Assembly (NCBI GenBank): GCA_945913285.1
Contig: CAMEDD010000013.1
Span: 1 to 61,951 of the forward strand
DNA: 61,951 nt
Reading direction: 5' to 3'
Source: Candidatus Sulfopaludibacter sp. SbA3
Lineage (GTDB): Bacteria > Pseudomonadota > Alphaproteobacteria > Caulobacterales > Hyphomonadaceae
Positions 15,638 through 24,783 of the stretch are shown one piece after another (position 1 is the stretch's first letter; each line of letters starts with the position of its first letter). The notes beneath the pieces are model-generated. The model did no database searches, was not told the DNA's origin, and saw only the letters and a list, made by a program, of their open reading frames with translations. The position numbers were made by a program, and so were the translations under genes.

Positions 15638-16204
15638 CTAAGAAATCGCCAGTGTCGCGTTCGCTGGCACTTCGTCTTTCAGCCGACGCAAGAACTCCCC
15701 GATGTTCGTTCTCACCGCAGCCTCGTTTGCGATGCGCAGCCGTTCAACGCCAACGAAGGCATCAGAGAACGTTCCGGTGCCAGTAGTAGTTACAACCTCG
15801 TCGAATATTGGAGCGCCGCCGGCCGTAGGAGTAACCGTGTAGCGGACGCTGACGGTCACGTTCATATCGATGCCAGCCATAGGACGCTTCAAGTCTTCAA
15901 GATTGGCCGCCACTACGAAACCGGCCTTGGACGAGCTTTCAGCAAGCAGACCAGCATTTTTGAGCGACTGCTCAAGGCCAGCCTGGAATTGACTGTCGGA
16001 AACATTCGACATCCAAAGCGGGTTAGTTTCAGACCCCCCTTTAACTTGATCAACCGTGAGGTTGTTTTTCAGCTGATGGTCTTGCGCGAATGCATTTTCG
16101 TCGGTGACCGGTGCGATAAGCTGGTCGGGACGCGCACCGGAAGCACAAGCTGACAATGCAACCACCGCAAGGGCCGCTCCGATCGCTCTGATGATGTTTT
16201 TCAA
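15638..16204 (-). CDS. Putative lipoprotein, 188 aa
   Basis: The N-terminus MKNIIRAIGAALAVVALSAC is a classic lipoprotein signal with cleavage before Cys20. The mature part has FEVVTT/VTVSVRYTVTP-like strands and RRLKDEV near the C-terminus. I do not recognise a named domain. Exported and anchored in the periplasm-facing membrane. It is the second gene of a minus-strand pair, 37 bases after the PEGA-like lipoprotein gene, and both probably share a transcript ending in the terminator at 15586. Confidence 0.7.
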   Translation of the reverse strand: MKNIIRAIGAALAVVALSACASGARPDQLIAPVTDENAFAQDHQLKNNLTVDQVKGGSETNPLWMSNVSDSQFQAGLEQSLKNAGLLAESSSKAGFVVAANLEDLKRPMAGIDMNVTVSVRYTVTPTAGGAPIFDEVVTTTGTGTFSDAFVGVERLRIANEAAVRTNIGEFLRRLKDEVPANATLAIS

Positions 16205-16241
16205 TTGTTTCTCCTCAGTCTCTCTAGGTGTTTGAATATGA

Positions 16242-16682
16242 CTAGTCTGTGCTCTCGACGCCGATTGGTTCGGCAGTAGGCGCGGCCACCTCAGGCGGCG
16301 GGGCCGCCTTGATCAAATCAATGATCAAAGGGTTCGGTGATAGTTCTTGAGTGGCACCGCTCATAGCGTCGACGCCGATGCCGATGATGCCTCCGACCAG
16401 AACATTGCCGGCCATTCCGGCAGCTCCTCCTCCAGCGAGATTGCTGGTGACCGTCTCTCGAGCCGGAAGATAACCCTCAAGCTCAGCGGTGACCGAGAAA
16501 CCTTCTTTGCGTTGCATTTTGAAGGTGCACGGGGTGGCCGCGCACTTGAAGCCGTTGCTGGTTTTGATCGCCGCACCGGGCGGATTTGACTCGACCACGA
16601 ACGCCTCTGTTGTCCCCCGGGTTATTGTGGCGCAAGCCGAAGTACACGCGAGCGCCATCAAAGCAAAAGTACGTAAAATCAT
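16242..16682 (-). CDS. Lipoprotein with PEGA-like domain
   Basis: 146 residues. Signal MILRTFALMALACTSAC gives a lipid-anchored Cys17. Residues about 25-65 (VVESNPPGAAIKTSNG, CAATPCTFKMQRKEGFSVTAELEGY) follow the PEGA pattern of surface beta-domains. A Gly/Ala-rich hydrophobic segment (GGGAAGMAGNVLVGGIIGIGVDAMSGA) follows and may be membrane-embedded, then a Pro-rich tail. Function unknown; members of this type are envelope-associated. First gene of the lipoprotein pair. Confidence 0.7.
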   Translation of the reverse strand: MILRTFALMALACTSACATITRGTTEAFVVESNPPGAAIKTSNGFKCAATPCTFKMQRKEGFSVTAELEGYLPARETVTSNLAGGGAAGMAGNVLVGGIIGIGVDAMSGATQELSPNPLIIDLIKAAPPPEVAAPTAEPIGVESTD

Positions 16683-17100
16683 TGGTTAGTCCCCCGATAA
16701 AAGTTTTGCGAGAAGAAAGGGAACCGTTTTCGTTGTCAACCACTAGTCGAAGAAAAACTGATATTACCAAGCTCGGTCGGCACCTGTCCTCGCCGCAGAC
16801 TTTAGGAGCGCCGAACCTACGGCCGACGATGCCTGCGTCGGTCGATGGTAGAGTATCCGTTTCTCGCCAAGCTTCACCGCGCCAACCTTGGCGGCGCGGT
16901 GCGCCGAAAATGGTATTGTTGCGCCGGTATCCCAATCACCACGGTGCGCTGTTCGATCTTCTTGGCAGTATAAGCGCCTGTCGGTGAATGCTGGCTTAGG
17001 GTTTGGAACGTTTGCCAGATCTCGTGTCCACAGCTTCTGGGAATTTATTCCCTTACATTGAGGCTAAGTGGAGCTAGGCTGCTGACCGGAAAAACTGGCA
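16683..17100. other. Gap without a supported gene
   Basis: About 420 bases between divergent genes. It should hold the promoter of the lipoprotein pair (minus strand, near 16690-16760). I see no repeat, RNA or hairpin with a T-run. Confidence 0.35.
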
Positions 17101-17331
17101 ATGACCCAACCACCGACGATCAAGCAATCATACATCGATCTCCTAGGCATGGAGCTGATCTGCGCCGCGCCGAAGTGTCGTCACAGCAAGCTCCTGCCGC
17201 TCCAAAACTTCGCCGACGACGACACCGTGATCACGATTGCCAAGCGCGCGCGGTGTTCGAAGTGCGGCGGCAAATCAGTGAACGTGGCGCCGCGCTGGCG
17301 ACCGATGAAGGGATCGGGGTTGCCTGTTTGA
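17101..17331 (+). CDS. Small zinc-ribbon-like protein
   Basis: 76 residues with two Cys pairs, CAAPKC (CX4C) at about residues 22-27 and CSKC (CX2C) at about 52-55 followed by GG, a spacing compatible with one zinc ribbon. Basic C-terminus (RWRPMKG). Such proteins can bind nucleic acid or act as small regulators; the family is not recognised. ATG 17101 is the first start. Convergent with the PD-(D/E)XK-like gene. Confidence 0.55.
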   Translation: MTQPPTIKQSYIDLLGMELICAAPKCRHSKLLPLQNFADDDTVITIAKRARCSKCGGKSVNVAPRWRPMKGSGLPV

Positions 17332-17354
17332 AGCGTTCTTCTACCGATCGACGA

Positions 17355-17825
17355 CTACTGAGGCAGCTTGTGCCAAGCGTTCAATGCGTCATCCGGGATC
17401 TGCCACCGACGCACGTCGCCGTTTGTGGGGTTTCGCTTGTTCCAGTCCGAGTTGTCCCAGATTACACGGGTCTCCATCGACGTCAGAATAAACATCTCGA
17501 CCAGCGCAGGGTCGGCAAGCTGATCAGGTTCGCGAGGCGCCGACACGAAGAACCAAAACTGACTTGCATCGATCGACGGCCTCGTCCGAACAAACCAAGT
17601 TGGACGGCGCGCGCGGTCTGCCTTCACCTCAACGCCGAAGGTCACGCCAGCTGGGCTCGTGACCTCCAGGTCATACTGAAACGTGTTATTGTTCACGGGA
17701 CGAACTCGGAAGCCGCGCTCGCGAAGCGCTTCCGCCACCAAGACCTCCCCCAACGCGCCTGTCGACTTCGCCAATATGGACGTCAACAACTCTGGATGCC
17801 GCTCGGCAATTTCCCGGATTTTCAT
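17355..17825 (-). CDS. PD-(D/E)XK nuclease-like protein
   Basis: 156 residues. A core pattern typical of restriction-endonuclease-like folds is visible: GE at residues 26-27 in a helix (STGALGEVLVAEAL), then YD at 51-52 (FQYDLEV), then VEVKAD with Glu66 and Lys68, giving E...D...ExK. This arrangement supports a metal-dependent nuclease or a degenerate relative. The C-terminal half (WFVRTRPSIDASQFWFFV, RRWQIP) is typical of small standalone members. No partner methylase is adjacent. It may act in the defence cargo of the island or be a DNA-processing enzyme. Confidence 0.6.
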   Translation of the reverse strand: MKIREIAERHPELLTSILAKSTGALGEVLVAEALRERGFRVRPVNNNTFQYDLEVTSPAGVTFGVEVKADRARRPTWFVRTRPSIDASQFWFFVSAPREPDQLADPALVEMFILTSMETRVIWDNSDWNKRNPTNGDVRRWQIPDDALNAWHKLPQ

Positions 17826-18105
17826 TCTTTCCCCTAAACTCTTCGCATTGTCTGTTGCTGTAGAGTTTTTGTTCCTAGTATCGGATTGCGCTCTGGGCTT
17901 CTACGGCAACGAAGGTCCCGCCGAAAAGCAGGGGCTTAACGCAGGCCGAAGCTAGATACCTTCGACGCGATGAAGAAAGCAGCGTGTGCTGCGCAAGAGG
18001 CATTCGGGAGATGCTTGAACGCTAGCTAAAGTTCACCGGAAACCGACCCGTTCATACGTGCAGTTTGAACTTATCTCTTCTACCCCAATCTTATAGGCAA
18101 AGCCG

Positions 18106-18546
18106 ATGTTGAGATACCTGCCAATCTTGATTGTGTCTGCATGCGGGGCTCCGCTGGTGTCAGAAGTCCCTCCCGCTGAGAGCGCTTCGAGTACCGTATT
18201 CTTAAGCTGCGAAACTGAGGACTCTCGAGCTGCGGAGCCGATTACCAACTACCGTATCGACCCGGTAGCACAAACCTGGTCCTGGTGGAATGTGAACGCT
18301 GAGAATGATATTCCACAGTGGGAGGTCTTCTCCTGCCAAGATGAAAATGAAAAGTGCACCTTCGAAGACACGCTGTTCTCACGAGAGAGCATTATTGGCG
18401 ATCTGTATGCTGAGCAAATAATCATCAACCGAATAACAGGCGAAATGCAAAGAAAAACCTACATGCCAGGCAACGGCTGGCTTGATTGGAAACACAAGTG
18501 TAAGTCTACCAGCAACCCAGCTGATGCTTTGAAAAAAAAGTTCTAG
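18106..18546 (+). CDS. Putative lipoprotein, 146 aa
   Basis: MLRYLPILIVSAC is a short lipoprotein signal with a lipobox (VSAC) and Cys13. The mature protein has further Cys residues and aromatic strands (YRIDPVAQTWSWWNV, QWEVFSCQ, MQRKTYMPGNGWLDW). No known domain. The codon choice and base composition are more AT-rich than in the core genes, in keeping with island DNA. ATG 18106 is the only start preserving the signal. Confidence 0.6.
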   Translation: MLRYLPILIVSACGAPLVSEVPPAESASSTVFLSCETEDSRAAEPITNYRIDPVAQTWSWWNVNAENDIPQWEVFSCQDENEKCTFEDTLFSRESIIGDLYAEQIIINRITGEMQRKTYMPGNGWLDWKHKCKSTSNPADALKKKF

Positions 18547-18624
18547 CGGAAAGCGCTTCCCACCCGACACCGGAGTCAACGCGTCCTAATCTGCTCCTGC
18601 AACCAAACAAAAAGGAGCAAAAAC

Positions 18625-19002
18625 ATGAACCCCAACCTCCACTGGCTATCCGACTTCCCTCCGCAGAAGCGCATGGGACTTTTCCTGTCCGAAGCACTCG
18701 ACGGCGAGGACCACGACGAGCGAGTCAGGCAGCTTGCAACCGAGCTCGGCTGTAAGAACGGCAAGACCGTCGAGATGTGGAAGACCGGCGCGGCCAAGGT
18801 CCCCCTGCGAATGCTGATCCCGCTCGCGCGGCACACAGGCATCGATGTGTCAGAGTGGCTGCCGCTCTGGATCGCTGCTGAGATCGGCAGCGACGACGGC
18901 GACCAGCTCTACAAGGCCTCGCAACGGATGCTGTCCGTCTGGGAGTGGAACTTGATAGCGGTGGCGCGCGACATCTATCGCGGCGACGAGGACGATGATT
19001 GA
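18625..19002 (+). CDS. Small HTH-like protein
   Basis: 125 residues with a strong ribosome-binding site (AAAAAGGAG) about eight bases before ATG 18625. The middle (RVRQLATELGCKNGKTVEMWKTGAAKVPLRMLIPLARHTGIDVSEWLPLW) has the spacing of a Cro/CI-type helix-turn-helix in which KVPLRMLIPLARHTGI would be the C-terminal helices. Acidic tail (DEDDD). Probably a phage- or island-type regulator. It lies convergent to the AlbA_2 gene and could regulate the island. Confidence 0.5.
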   Translation: MNPNLHWLSDFPPQKRMGLFLSEALDGEDHDERVRQLATELGCKNGKTVEMWKTGAAKVPLRMLIPLARHTGIDVSEWLPLWIAAEIGSDDGDQLYKASQRMLSVWEWNLIAVARDIYRGDEDDD

Positions 19003-19062
19003 ATAGTCCAAGGAAAAATGAGCAAACGCCTAGCGGTGCAATGCCGAGATTGCAGCTTTCGG

Positions 19063-19863
19063 TTAAGGCACAATCCCAAGTCGCGCTTTGCGGGCTTCGA
19101 TGAATTGCTCGATAGCAAGGATGTCTACATTTTCAGTGCTGGACCCCCGTCGAGTGTAGATGCCGAACTGCCGCAACTCGGAGCATTTGCAGAAAGTCAA
19201 CTTTCGCCGCGGAGTAACCTCAGCGAGGATCATAGTCATACCATCATGCCTCCCGGCCTGCAGTCGCACGTGATGTAGAATTTGGTCGGGCTCGTGGAAA
19301 AACTGAGTAACAGCGCCTCGAAACGCCTTTAGCCAACCATCAACGCTTTGTTCCTTGGGGCATGCAATGGGGTATTCTTGTTCGATCCCCAAAATTGAAC
19401 GGTCGTCAGATATCCCGATGACCAAACTCCCACCGTCTTCATTGAGGAACCCACAAAGAGTCTTCATTGCAGAGTGGCAAACTTTCAAGCTCTTGAGTTG
19501 GTCGACGGTCGCCTTGGCATCAGACCTTCGCCGGTTGATGTCCAACCACAAAGTCGACTTTAGCTCTATCTGCGGCAACTCCCCTTCCTGCACCAGCCGA
19601 ACAATTCGAGCGCCAATCGCGTCAATTGAATTCGTATCGATTCGCCGAAAGACCAAGGGGTCCCTGGGGCCAACTGACGAAGGCTTGGGAACAATTTCTA
19701 TCCCGTGAGCGATCGCCTCGTCGATCAGAAACCCCATCGCCGCCAAGGGATCGTCCGCATACGGTCGAAATTCCGAAAACAAAAGAATCTCATCAAACGA
19801 CGACGTAACGCCGCCGGACGCGGCCTCTACGAACAATGTTGACAAGCGCCTCATGGCGATCAA
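19063..19863 (-). CDS. AlbA_2 (Schlafen-type) domain protein
   Basis: 266 residues. The AlbA_2 fold starts near residue 98: IELKST (100-104), then CGFLNEDGGSLVIGISDD (137-154) with the hallmark GG and GI.DD, followed by ILGIE and a Trp-containing helix (VDGWLKAF), and a closing V..EVTP strand. Schlafen-related AlbA_2 proteins bind or cut nucleic acids; many serve as regulators or defence effectors. The N-terminal 90 residues are specific to this protein. TTG 19863 overlaps the preceding stop (TTGA); an ATG at 19854 is an alternative. It forms a coupled pair with the DUF262 gene. Confidence 0.8.
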   Translation of the reverse strand: MIAMRRLSTLFVEAASGGVTSSFDEILLFSEFRPYADDPLAAMGFLIDEAIAHGIEIVPKPSSVGPRDPLVFRRIDTNSIDAIGARIVRLVQEGELPQIELKSTLWLDINRRRSDAKATVDQLKSLKVCHSAMKTLCGFLNEDGGSLVIGISDDRSILGIEQEYPIACPKEQSVDGWLKAFRGAVTQFFHEPDQILHHVRLQAGRHDGMTMILAEVTPRRKLTFCKCSELRQFGIYTRRGSSTENVDILAIEQFIEARKARLGIVP

Positions 19864-21776
19864 AGCCGTGCGATGGTCTTACTCAACAAATCACTCGCAA
19901 TAAGTTCTGCTCTCCGCTTCCAAAATTCCTGAACTCCCTCCAAATCCTGCACCATCAGCTCAAAGAGCTCTTTCGAAATGTAGGATGCTGACATTGCGTC
20001 CTGAATCGTCGTGTAAGAAATGTTACGCGCAGCAACAAAAGTCCCGGGAGACATATCGCGCCAATCCTTATTTGTCGCAGAACTCAATGGCATAAGATTG
20101 GCTGTTGAACCAACGTAATCCATCTCGCTCTTCTTCGAATTTAGCACCCGCTCATATTTGCCGTTGGCGTTTGTAGAACACCATTTGTTCGGGAAAATGT
20201 GGTGCAGCTCCACGCCGCCGGGACGGTCGAAAGCAATGTCGATTCCGGCGATATCATGCGGAGAACTTGCCAACATACAGAGCTGCACAGCGCTCTGGAG
20301 AGCTCCACCAGGCCGACCGTTGAGCAAGACTTCTACCATCCGCTCCTGGCTCGGAAGCTCCTTCTGCATGTGCTGCTCTAAAGCTTTTTGAGCTTCCTTA
20401 AGCCAAGAAGATGCGGATTCATGCTCTTGCCGCCGTTGTAGCGTCGCTTTTAAGAAGGTTATGTCGGCACCCAGTTGAGTCAGAAACCCCTGGTCGTACC
20501 TTCCCGACAAGGCGTTCCACCAGAAAAACGCTTTGTACAGAGCATTCAACTCATTCTTTTTCCACGGAGCGTCCTGTCTCGGGTAGTCCTTGGAAAGATG
20601 CCAACGCAGCGAAACATAAATTGCGGCAGATACCGGGTAGGGGCATCGGTCTGCAGGAAATTGTCCGCCTGCAACCAATTCTTGGAAGTCCGCCAAATAC
20701 GATGCGAATTCCTCGTTGAAAGCAACGATCTGACGCCAATGTGCTTTCGGCGTGTTGAGCAGATCCGGAGACTTTACGCTCTTGATTTCGCGGCTGACGC
20801 CTTTTGATTTTCTAGGAGGCTCGGGCTTTTCGGTTCTCGCGACGTAACACGCAGTAACAAATTGCGCTGTAAGCTCAGGGCGCTTTTCTGCAGAGACCCA
20901 ACCCACCGCACCGTGAAGTGACGACACCTCCTCCATCCAGTCCCGAATGGACAAAGGCGCGCCTTCTTTGGTCGTGTCAGTTAGGATCCAACTGTGGATC
21001 AAATCAACTGTGGATACCTTGACGCCGGTCTGGTTCAGAGTTTCGAAGATGTCACAAATCTTCCCCAAGTCGTAGTCGTTCGGAACTGTGTAAACTGCGA
21101 CTGTGGAGTGGAAGATGCCTTTGTACGCCGACCTTAATATGAGAGCGCGACGATCTAACTCCTCAGCATCCGGCATGCGGTCAGCAGGGTACACCTCCTT
21201 TTTTCTGACGACTTCAACGTAGTCCAGCCATTGCTCAGTCATGTTTGCTCCGTTGGCGGGTGACAACGGAAACAATCCCTCAGCGGCAAACGCGGCCAAC
21301 GACGTCAAGTTACGCTTCTTCAGTGCACGGTACTTATGAAAAGCTATTCGTTCGTTCGGATCTTTCGCCTTAACGTCCAGGAAGAACTGGCCGGCGAACT
21401 TGCGCTTTTCATATTGTTGACCAAAGTTGGCAAACAAGATTGCTAGAGCGGTGCACCGTTGCCGACCGTCAAGAATTGCTTTCGGTTGATGGCTTTTCTT
21501 CTCACCAAAGGTGCGTTTCACGACTTCGGCGTTGGCGGCATCCCAATCTGGCAGGGATATAAGTTCTAGATGTGTGCCGTCCTCTTCGTCGGATTGATCC
21601 CAGAGTGTCATCATCCCTATTGGATAGCCATCAATGATCGAAGTGGCCAGGGAAGTGATGGCAGAAACGTCCCAAACGAATTCTCGTTGAAACGCGGGTA
21701 CCAGCCACTCCCCTTCGGACAGCTTTTTGAGAACGTCGGGGACCGAAACGGCGGAGATAGGAATTGAGGTGCTCAA
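19860..21776 (-). CDS. DUF262/HNH (GmrSD-like) protein
   Basis: 638 residues. The N-terminal DUF262 domain shows FQREFVWD (29-36) and the NTP-binding-type DGRQR (103-107). The C-terminal region has an HNH-like nuclease motif with HHIFP (His525-His526) and NLMPL (about 560), then N-K-D-W. GmrSD-type enzymes use NTP hydrolysis to cut modified phage DNA, and many DUF262 proteins belong to defence islands. TTG 21776 is used with GGAAAGG upstream. Followed directly by the AlbA_2 gene with a four-base overlap, and encoded in AT-richer DNA beside an integrase. Confidence 0.85.
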   Translation of the reverse strand: MSTSIPISAVSVPDVLKKLSEGEWLVPAFQREFVWDVSAITSLATSIIDGYPIGMMTLWDQSDEEDGTHLELISLPDWDAANAEVVKRTFGEKKSHQPKAILDGRQRCTALAILFANFGQQYEKRKFAGQFFLDVKAKDPNERIAFHKYRALKKRNLTSLAAFAAEGLFPLSPANGANMTEQWLDYVEVVRKKEVYPADRMPDAEELDRRALILRSAYKGIFHSTVAVYTVPNDYDLGKICDIFETLNQTGVKVSTVDLIHSWILTDTTKEGAPLSIRDWMEEVSSLHGAVGWVSAEKRPELTAQFVTACYVARTEKPEPPRKSKGVSREIKSVKSPDLLNTPKAHWRQIVAFNEEFASYLADFQELVAGGQFPADRCPYPVSAAIYVSLRWHLSKDYPRQDAPWKKNELNALYKAFFWWNALSGRYDQGFLTQLGADITFLKATLQRRQEHESASSWLKEAQKALEQHMQKELPSQERMVEVLLNGRPGGALQSAVQLCMLASSPHDIAGIDIAFDRPGGVELHHIFPNKWCSTNANGKYERVLNSKKSEMDYVGSTANLMPLSSATNKDWRDMSPGTFVAARNISYTTIQDAMSASYISKELFELMVQDLEGVQEFWKRRAELIASDLLSKTIARL

Positions 21777-22016
21777 ATAAGTTGCCTTTCCAATGCGGGA
21801 AGCCTGTACCGAATCGGTAGTCGTCAGCCTTCACCGAGTGGACGCTAGAGTGCAACGTTTGTGAGCAAATTTGCAAGGTGCGCCGTTGTGGAGGCACTGT
21901 TATGGCAGGCCAACTAAGCACTACTGGTTATACGCAACATTTGTTGGCGAGCGGGATCTATTAACCGCCGTGACTTTGGTTTGACAGAGCGACGTTCGGC
22001 TCGAATTGACCGACGA

Positions 22017-23021
22017 TCAATTCTCTTTCGGCATGGTCGCGCACGACCAGGTATTTTCTGGAATGCTGAGATGCGCGTACCGCGCCAGCATCCGGAAATC
22101 CCTGTGACCGCTGATTGAGGCGACCTCCGGCATGGAAAGTCCCCGCTCGAAGAGGCGCGACACGGCCTCATGCCGGAGATCATGGAAATGCAGGTCCTCA
22201 ATTCCGGCAGCCTCGACGGTCCTCTGCCAAGCCAGCTTGAACCCATTCTCGGTGACTTCGAACAAAGGAGTGCTGGGGTGCGCTTTGTCCAGGTGCGTGA
22301 GCTGCTCTCGAGCAACGGCTGACAGAGGGATCGTGCGAGGCACGCCTGTCTTCGTCTCCGGTATGTGGAGGGTCTTCATACCCTCCCCCAGATGACCACG
22401 CTGCGCGGCGAGGATCTCTCCGCGGCGCATAGCGGTCTCTACAGCGAGGATGATCATCGGCTTGAGGTATTTGACCCTCCGGTTCTCGGCAGCCGCAAGC
22501 AGGCGCACATACTCATCACCTTGGAGGCGCCTCGTGCGTGGCTTGTTGTTCTGCGGCTTGCGAACGCGCTTGAGCGGATTGTCGATGATAGGAAGTCCCC
22601 ATTCAGACTGCGCGATCTGGTACATGTGCTGAAGCGGCGAAAACTCGCGATTGAGCGCCGACGGTGACACACGCTTGAGACGCTCGTCCCGGTATCTGGC
22701 GAACTCAGCGGAAGTCACCTGAGAGAGGGGACGTTTTGCCAGCCGGTGCCTGAGGAACGCATTCAGAATGGTCTGCTCAACGTCACAGCTCTTCTTGTTG
22801 GCGCAGATTTCATCCCGGTAGCGGACAACCAGATCACCGAGCGTGATACGGTCCAGAACCCTGGGGTCATGCTTGAGGCAGCGGCGGTCGGCCTCGACCT
22901 CCATTTCGCGTCCCCAGGCCTCTGCGTCGGAGCGTTTTATGAAGCTTCGGGTGATGTTTGGTGCGTGCTGACGGCGGATCTGGACCTGCCAGCGGTCACC
23001 GCGTTTTCGGATACTAGGCAT
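22017..23021 (-). CDS. Tyrosine-family site-specific integrase
   Basis: 334 residues. The N-terminal SAM-like DNA-binding region spans about 55-150. The catalytic domain keeps the set Arg199 (AMRRGEI), Lys224 (TKTG), His280-x-x-Arg283 (HDLRH), His306 (GHR) and nucleophile Tyr315 (ARYAHL). Intact length. It integrates the island by recombination at a tRNA 3' end. ATG 23021, on the minus strand, is 105 bases from the 3' end of tRNA-Val, the usual arrangement for an integrative element. Confidence 0.92.
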   Translation of the reverse strand: MPSIRKRGDRWQVQIRRQHAPNITRSFIKRSDAEAWGREMEVEADRRCLKHDPRVLDRITLGDLVVRYRDEICANKKSCDVEQTILNAFLRHRLAKRPLSQVTSAEFARYRDERLKRVSPSALNREFSPLQHMYQIAQSEWGLPIIDNPLKRVRKPQNNKPRTRRLQGDEYVRLLAAAENRRVKYLKPMIILAVETAMRRGEILAAQRGHLGEGMKTLHIPETKTGVPRTIPLSAVAREQLTHLDKAHPSTPLFEVTENGFKLAWQRTVEAAGIEDLHFHDLRHEAVSRLFERGLSMPEVASISGHRDFRMLARYAHLSIPENTWSCATMPKEN

Positions 23022-23126
23022 CTGTCTGAACTCACTCGGTGTGACGTGGGTGTGACAGACTGATTTTTCTGGGTTTGTTCAGGTCCCCGCCAATCCAAAA
23101 TCCCCTATGAAATTAGGAGCTTCGAA

Positions 23127-23201
<75 letters not shown>

Positions 23202-23310
23202 GTCTGTCCCAGCCCTGAGGCCAAGTTTCAAGAAGCGTGCGTAATGGACATTTCGGGGGAACACGTCAAGCGGGCTTTCGCCACTTGGCCCTTCGCCGGC
23301 CGGGCCTGCC

Positions 23311-23670
23311 TCAGGCGGCCATCACCTTGTCCACTTCCTCCACGATTTCGCGGAGGTGGAAGGGCTTGGAGAGGACTTTCGCGCCCGCCGGTGTCGGCGC
23401 GCCGGATGACAGCGCCACAGCGGCAAAACCGGTGATGAAAACGATCTTCATGGCGGGATCGAGTTCGGCGCCGCGGCGGGCGAGCTCGATCCCGTCGAGG
23501 CCCGGCATCACGATGTCGGTCAGCAGCAGGTCAAAGACTTCCCGCTCAAGTGCCTGCAGGGCGCCTTCGCCGTCCGCATAGTCTTGCACGTCATGGCCCG
23601 CACGGCGCAGGGCCGCCGCGAGAAACCCGCGCATCGAGTCGTCGTCTTCCGCGAGCAGGATCTTCGTCAC
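23311..23670 (-). CDS. cpdR: CpdR-type cell-cycle response regulator
   Basis: 119-residue single-domain receiver. Acidic pocket EDDD near residues 8-11, phospho-acceptor Asp52 in LLLTDIVMP, Thr80 in FITGFAA, and Lys102 in VLSKPF. The TGFAAVAL and KVLSKPFHLR stretches are characteristic of CpdR, which in its unphosphorylated form directs ClpXP to the cell pole to degrade cell-cycle proteins and is phosphorylated by the CckA-ChpT relay. Marks the core chromosome right of the island. Confidence 0.88.
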   Translation of the reverse strand: MTKILLAEDDDSMRGFLAAALRRAGHDVQDYADGEGALQALEREVFDLLLTDIVMPGLDGIELARRGAELDPAMKIVFITGFAAVALSSGAPTPAGAKVLSKPFHLREIVEEVDKVMAA

Positions 23671-23824
23671 AGAGGCCTCGTGTGGAATGAGTCGGTGCAG
23701 AGTAGCGCATAAAGGCTAACGAAGGTAAATCACTCGTGAACATTTCTGCGCAGCAGGCGCCAATGTTTACCCCGGGCGCAGGAAAGCGCTTGACCTCGGC
23801 GCCGGTTGCCAAACCATAAGGCCG

Positions 23825-24727
23825 ATGCGTGACACGTCCCCTGCCCTGAAACTCGACGACACGTCCGGCCCGGTCGAGAACCCGTTCGGCGCGCCCTTCG
23901 AATTTGCCCAGGCCGAGGCACCCGCCGCGCCCGTCTTGTTTGCCAGCCCGCATTCGGGCGTCCTCTACCCGCCCTCGATGCAGGCCGCGCTATGCGTGCC
24001 GCTGATCGACGTGCGACGGACCGAAGATGCCTTCGTCGATGAGCTGTTTGCCGGCGCTCCTGCCCTCGGCGGCAGCCTCCTGGCCGCGCGCTATGGCCGG
24101 TCCGTGGTCGATCTCAACCGGGACCCGCACGAGCTGGACGCGGCGATGTTTGCGGACGGCCCACCCCGCGTTTGCGCCATGCCGACAGCCAGGGTCGAAG
24201 CCGGCCTCGGCTGCCTGCCGCGTGTCGGCGCGCGGGGCGAAGCGATCTACGGCCGCCTCCTGTCACGCGCCGAGGGCGAAGAACGCCTGACCCACCTGCA
24301 TGATGTTTACCACGCCCACCTCTCCGGCGCGCTGGACGCGGTGCGAAGCACTCACGGCCACGCGCTGCTCGTCGATTGCCACTCGATGCCCTCCGTCCAG
24401 CCCGGGCGGCGCGCGTTGACCGACATCGTGCTCGGCGACCGGTTCGGCTCCAGCGCCGATGCCCGCCTCATCGTGCGGATCGAGCGCAGCTTTAGGGCGC
24501 ATGGGTTCACTGTGGCGCGCAACGCACCCTATGCTGGCGGTTACACAACCCGCCGCTACGGCCGTCCCCGCCGCGGCATCCATGCCCTGCAGATCGAAAT
24601 CAATCGCGGCCTCTACATGGACGAGCAGCGCATCACGCGCTCGGCCGGTTTCGATAGCCTGAAACAGACCCTTGAGCTGGTCATCACGCAGATAATTGAC
24701 GCAGCACGCCTGCTTCCGAAGGGTTGA
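23825..24727 (+). CDS. N-formylglutamate amidohydrolase-family enzyme
   Basis: 300 residues, family PF05013. Visible hallmarks: ASPHSGVLYP near residue 37, VVDLNRDPHELD, LVDCHSMPS near 180, a metal-binding His/Glu set, and GGYTTRRYGRPRRGIHALQIEINR. Members release formate from N-formylglutamate in histidine breakdown, but many alphaproteobacterial copies stand outside hut operons, as here, and may act on other N-formyl amino acids. Cytoplasmic. ATG 23825 follows AAGG. Confidence 0.8.
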   Translation: MRDTSPALKLDDTSGPVENPFGAPFEFAQAEAPAAPVLFASPHSGVLYPPSMQAALCVPLIDVRRTEDAFVDELFAGAPALGGSLLAARYGRSVVDLNRDPHELDAAMFADGPPRVCAMPTARVEAGLGCLPRVGARGEAIYGRLLSRAEGEERLTHLHDVYHAHLSGALDAVRSTHGHALLVDCHSMPSVQPGRRALTDIVLGDRFGSSADARLIVRIERSFRAHGFTVARNAPYAGGYTTRRYGRPRRGIHALQIEINRGLYMDEQRITRSAGFDSLKQTLELVITQIIDAARLLPKG

Positions 24728-24783
24728 GCGCGCCGCTTAGTTACGCCGGAATGCCGTCGCAAACTGAAATCCCGAAAAAAGGA

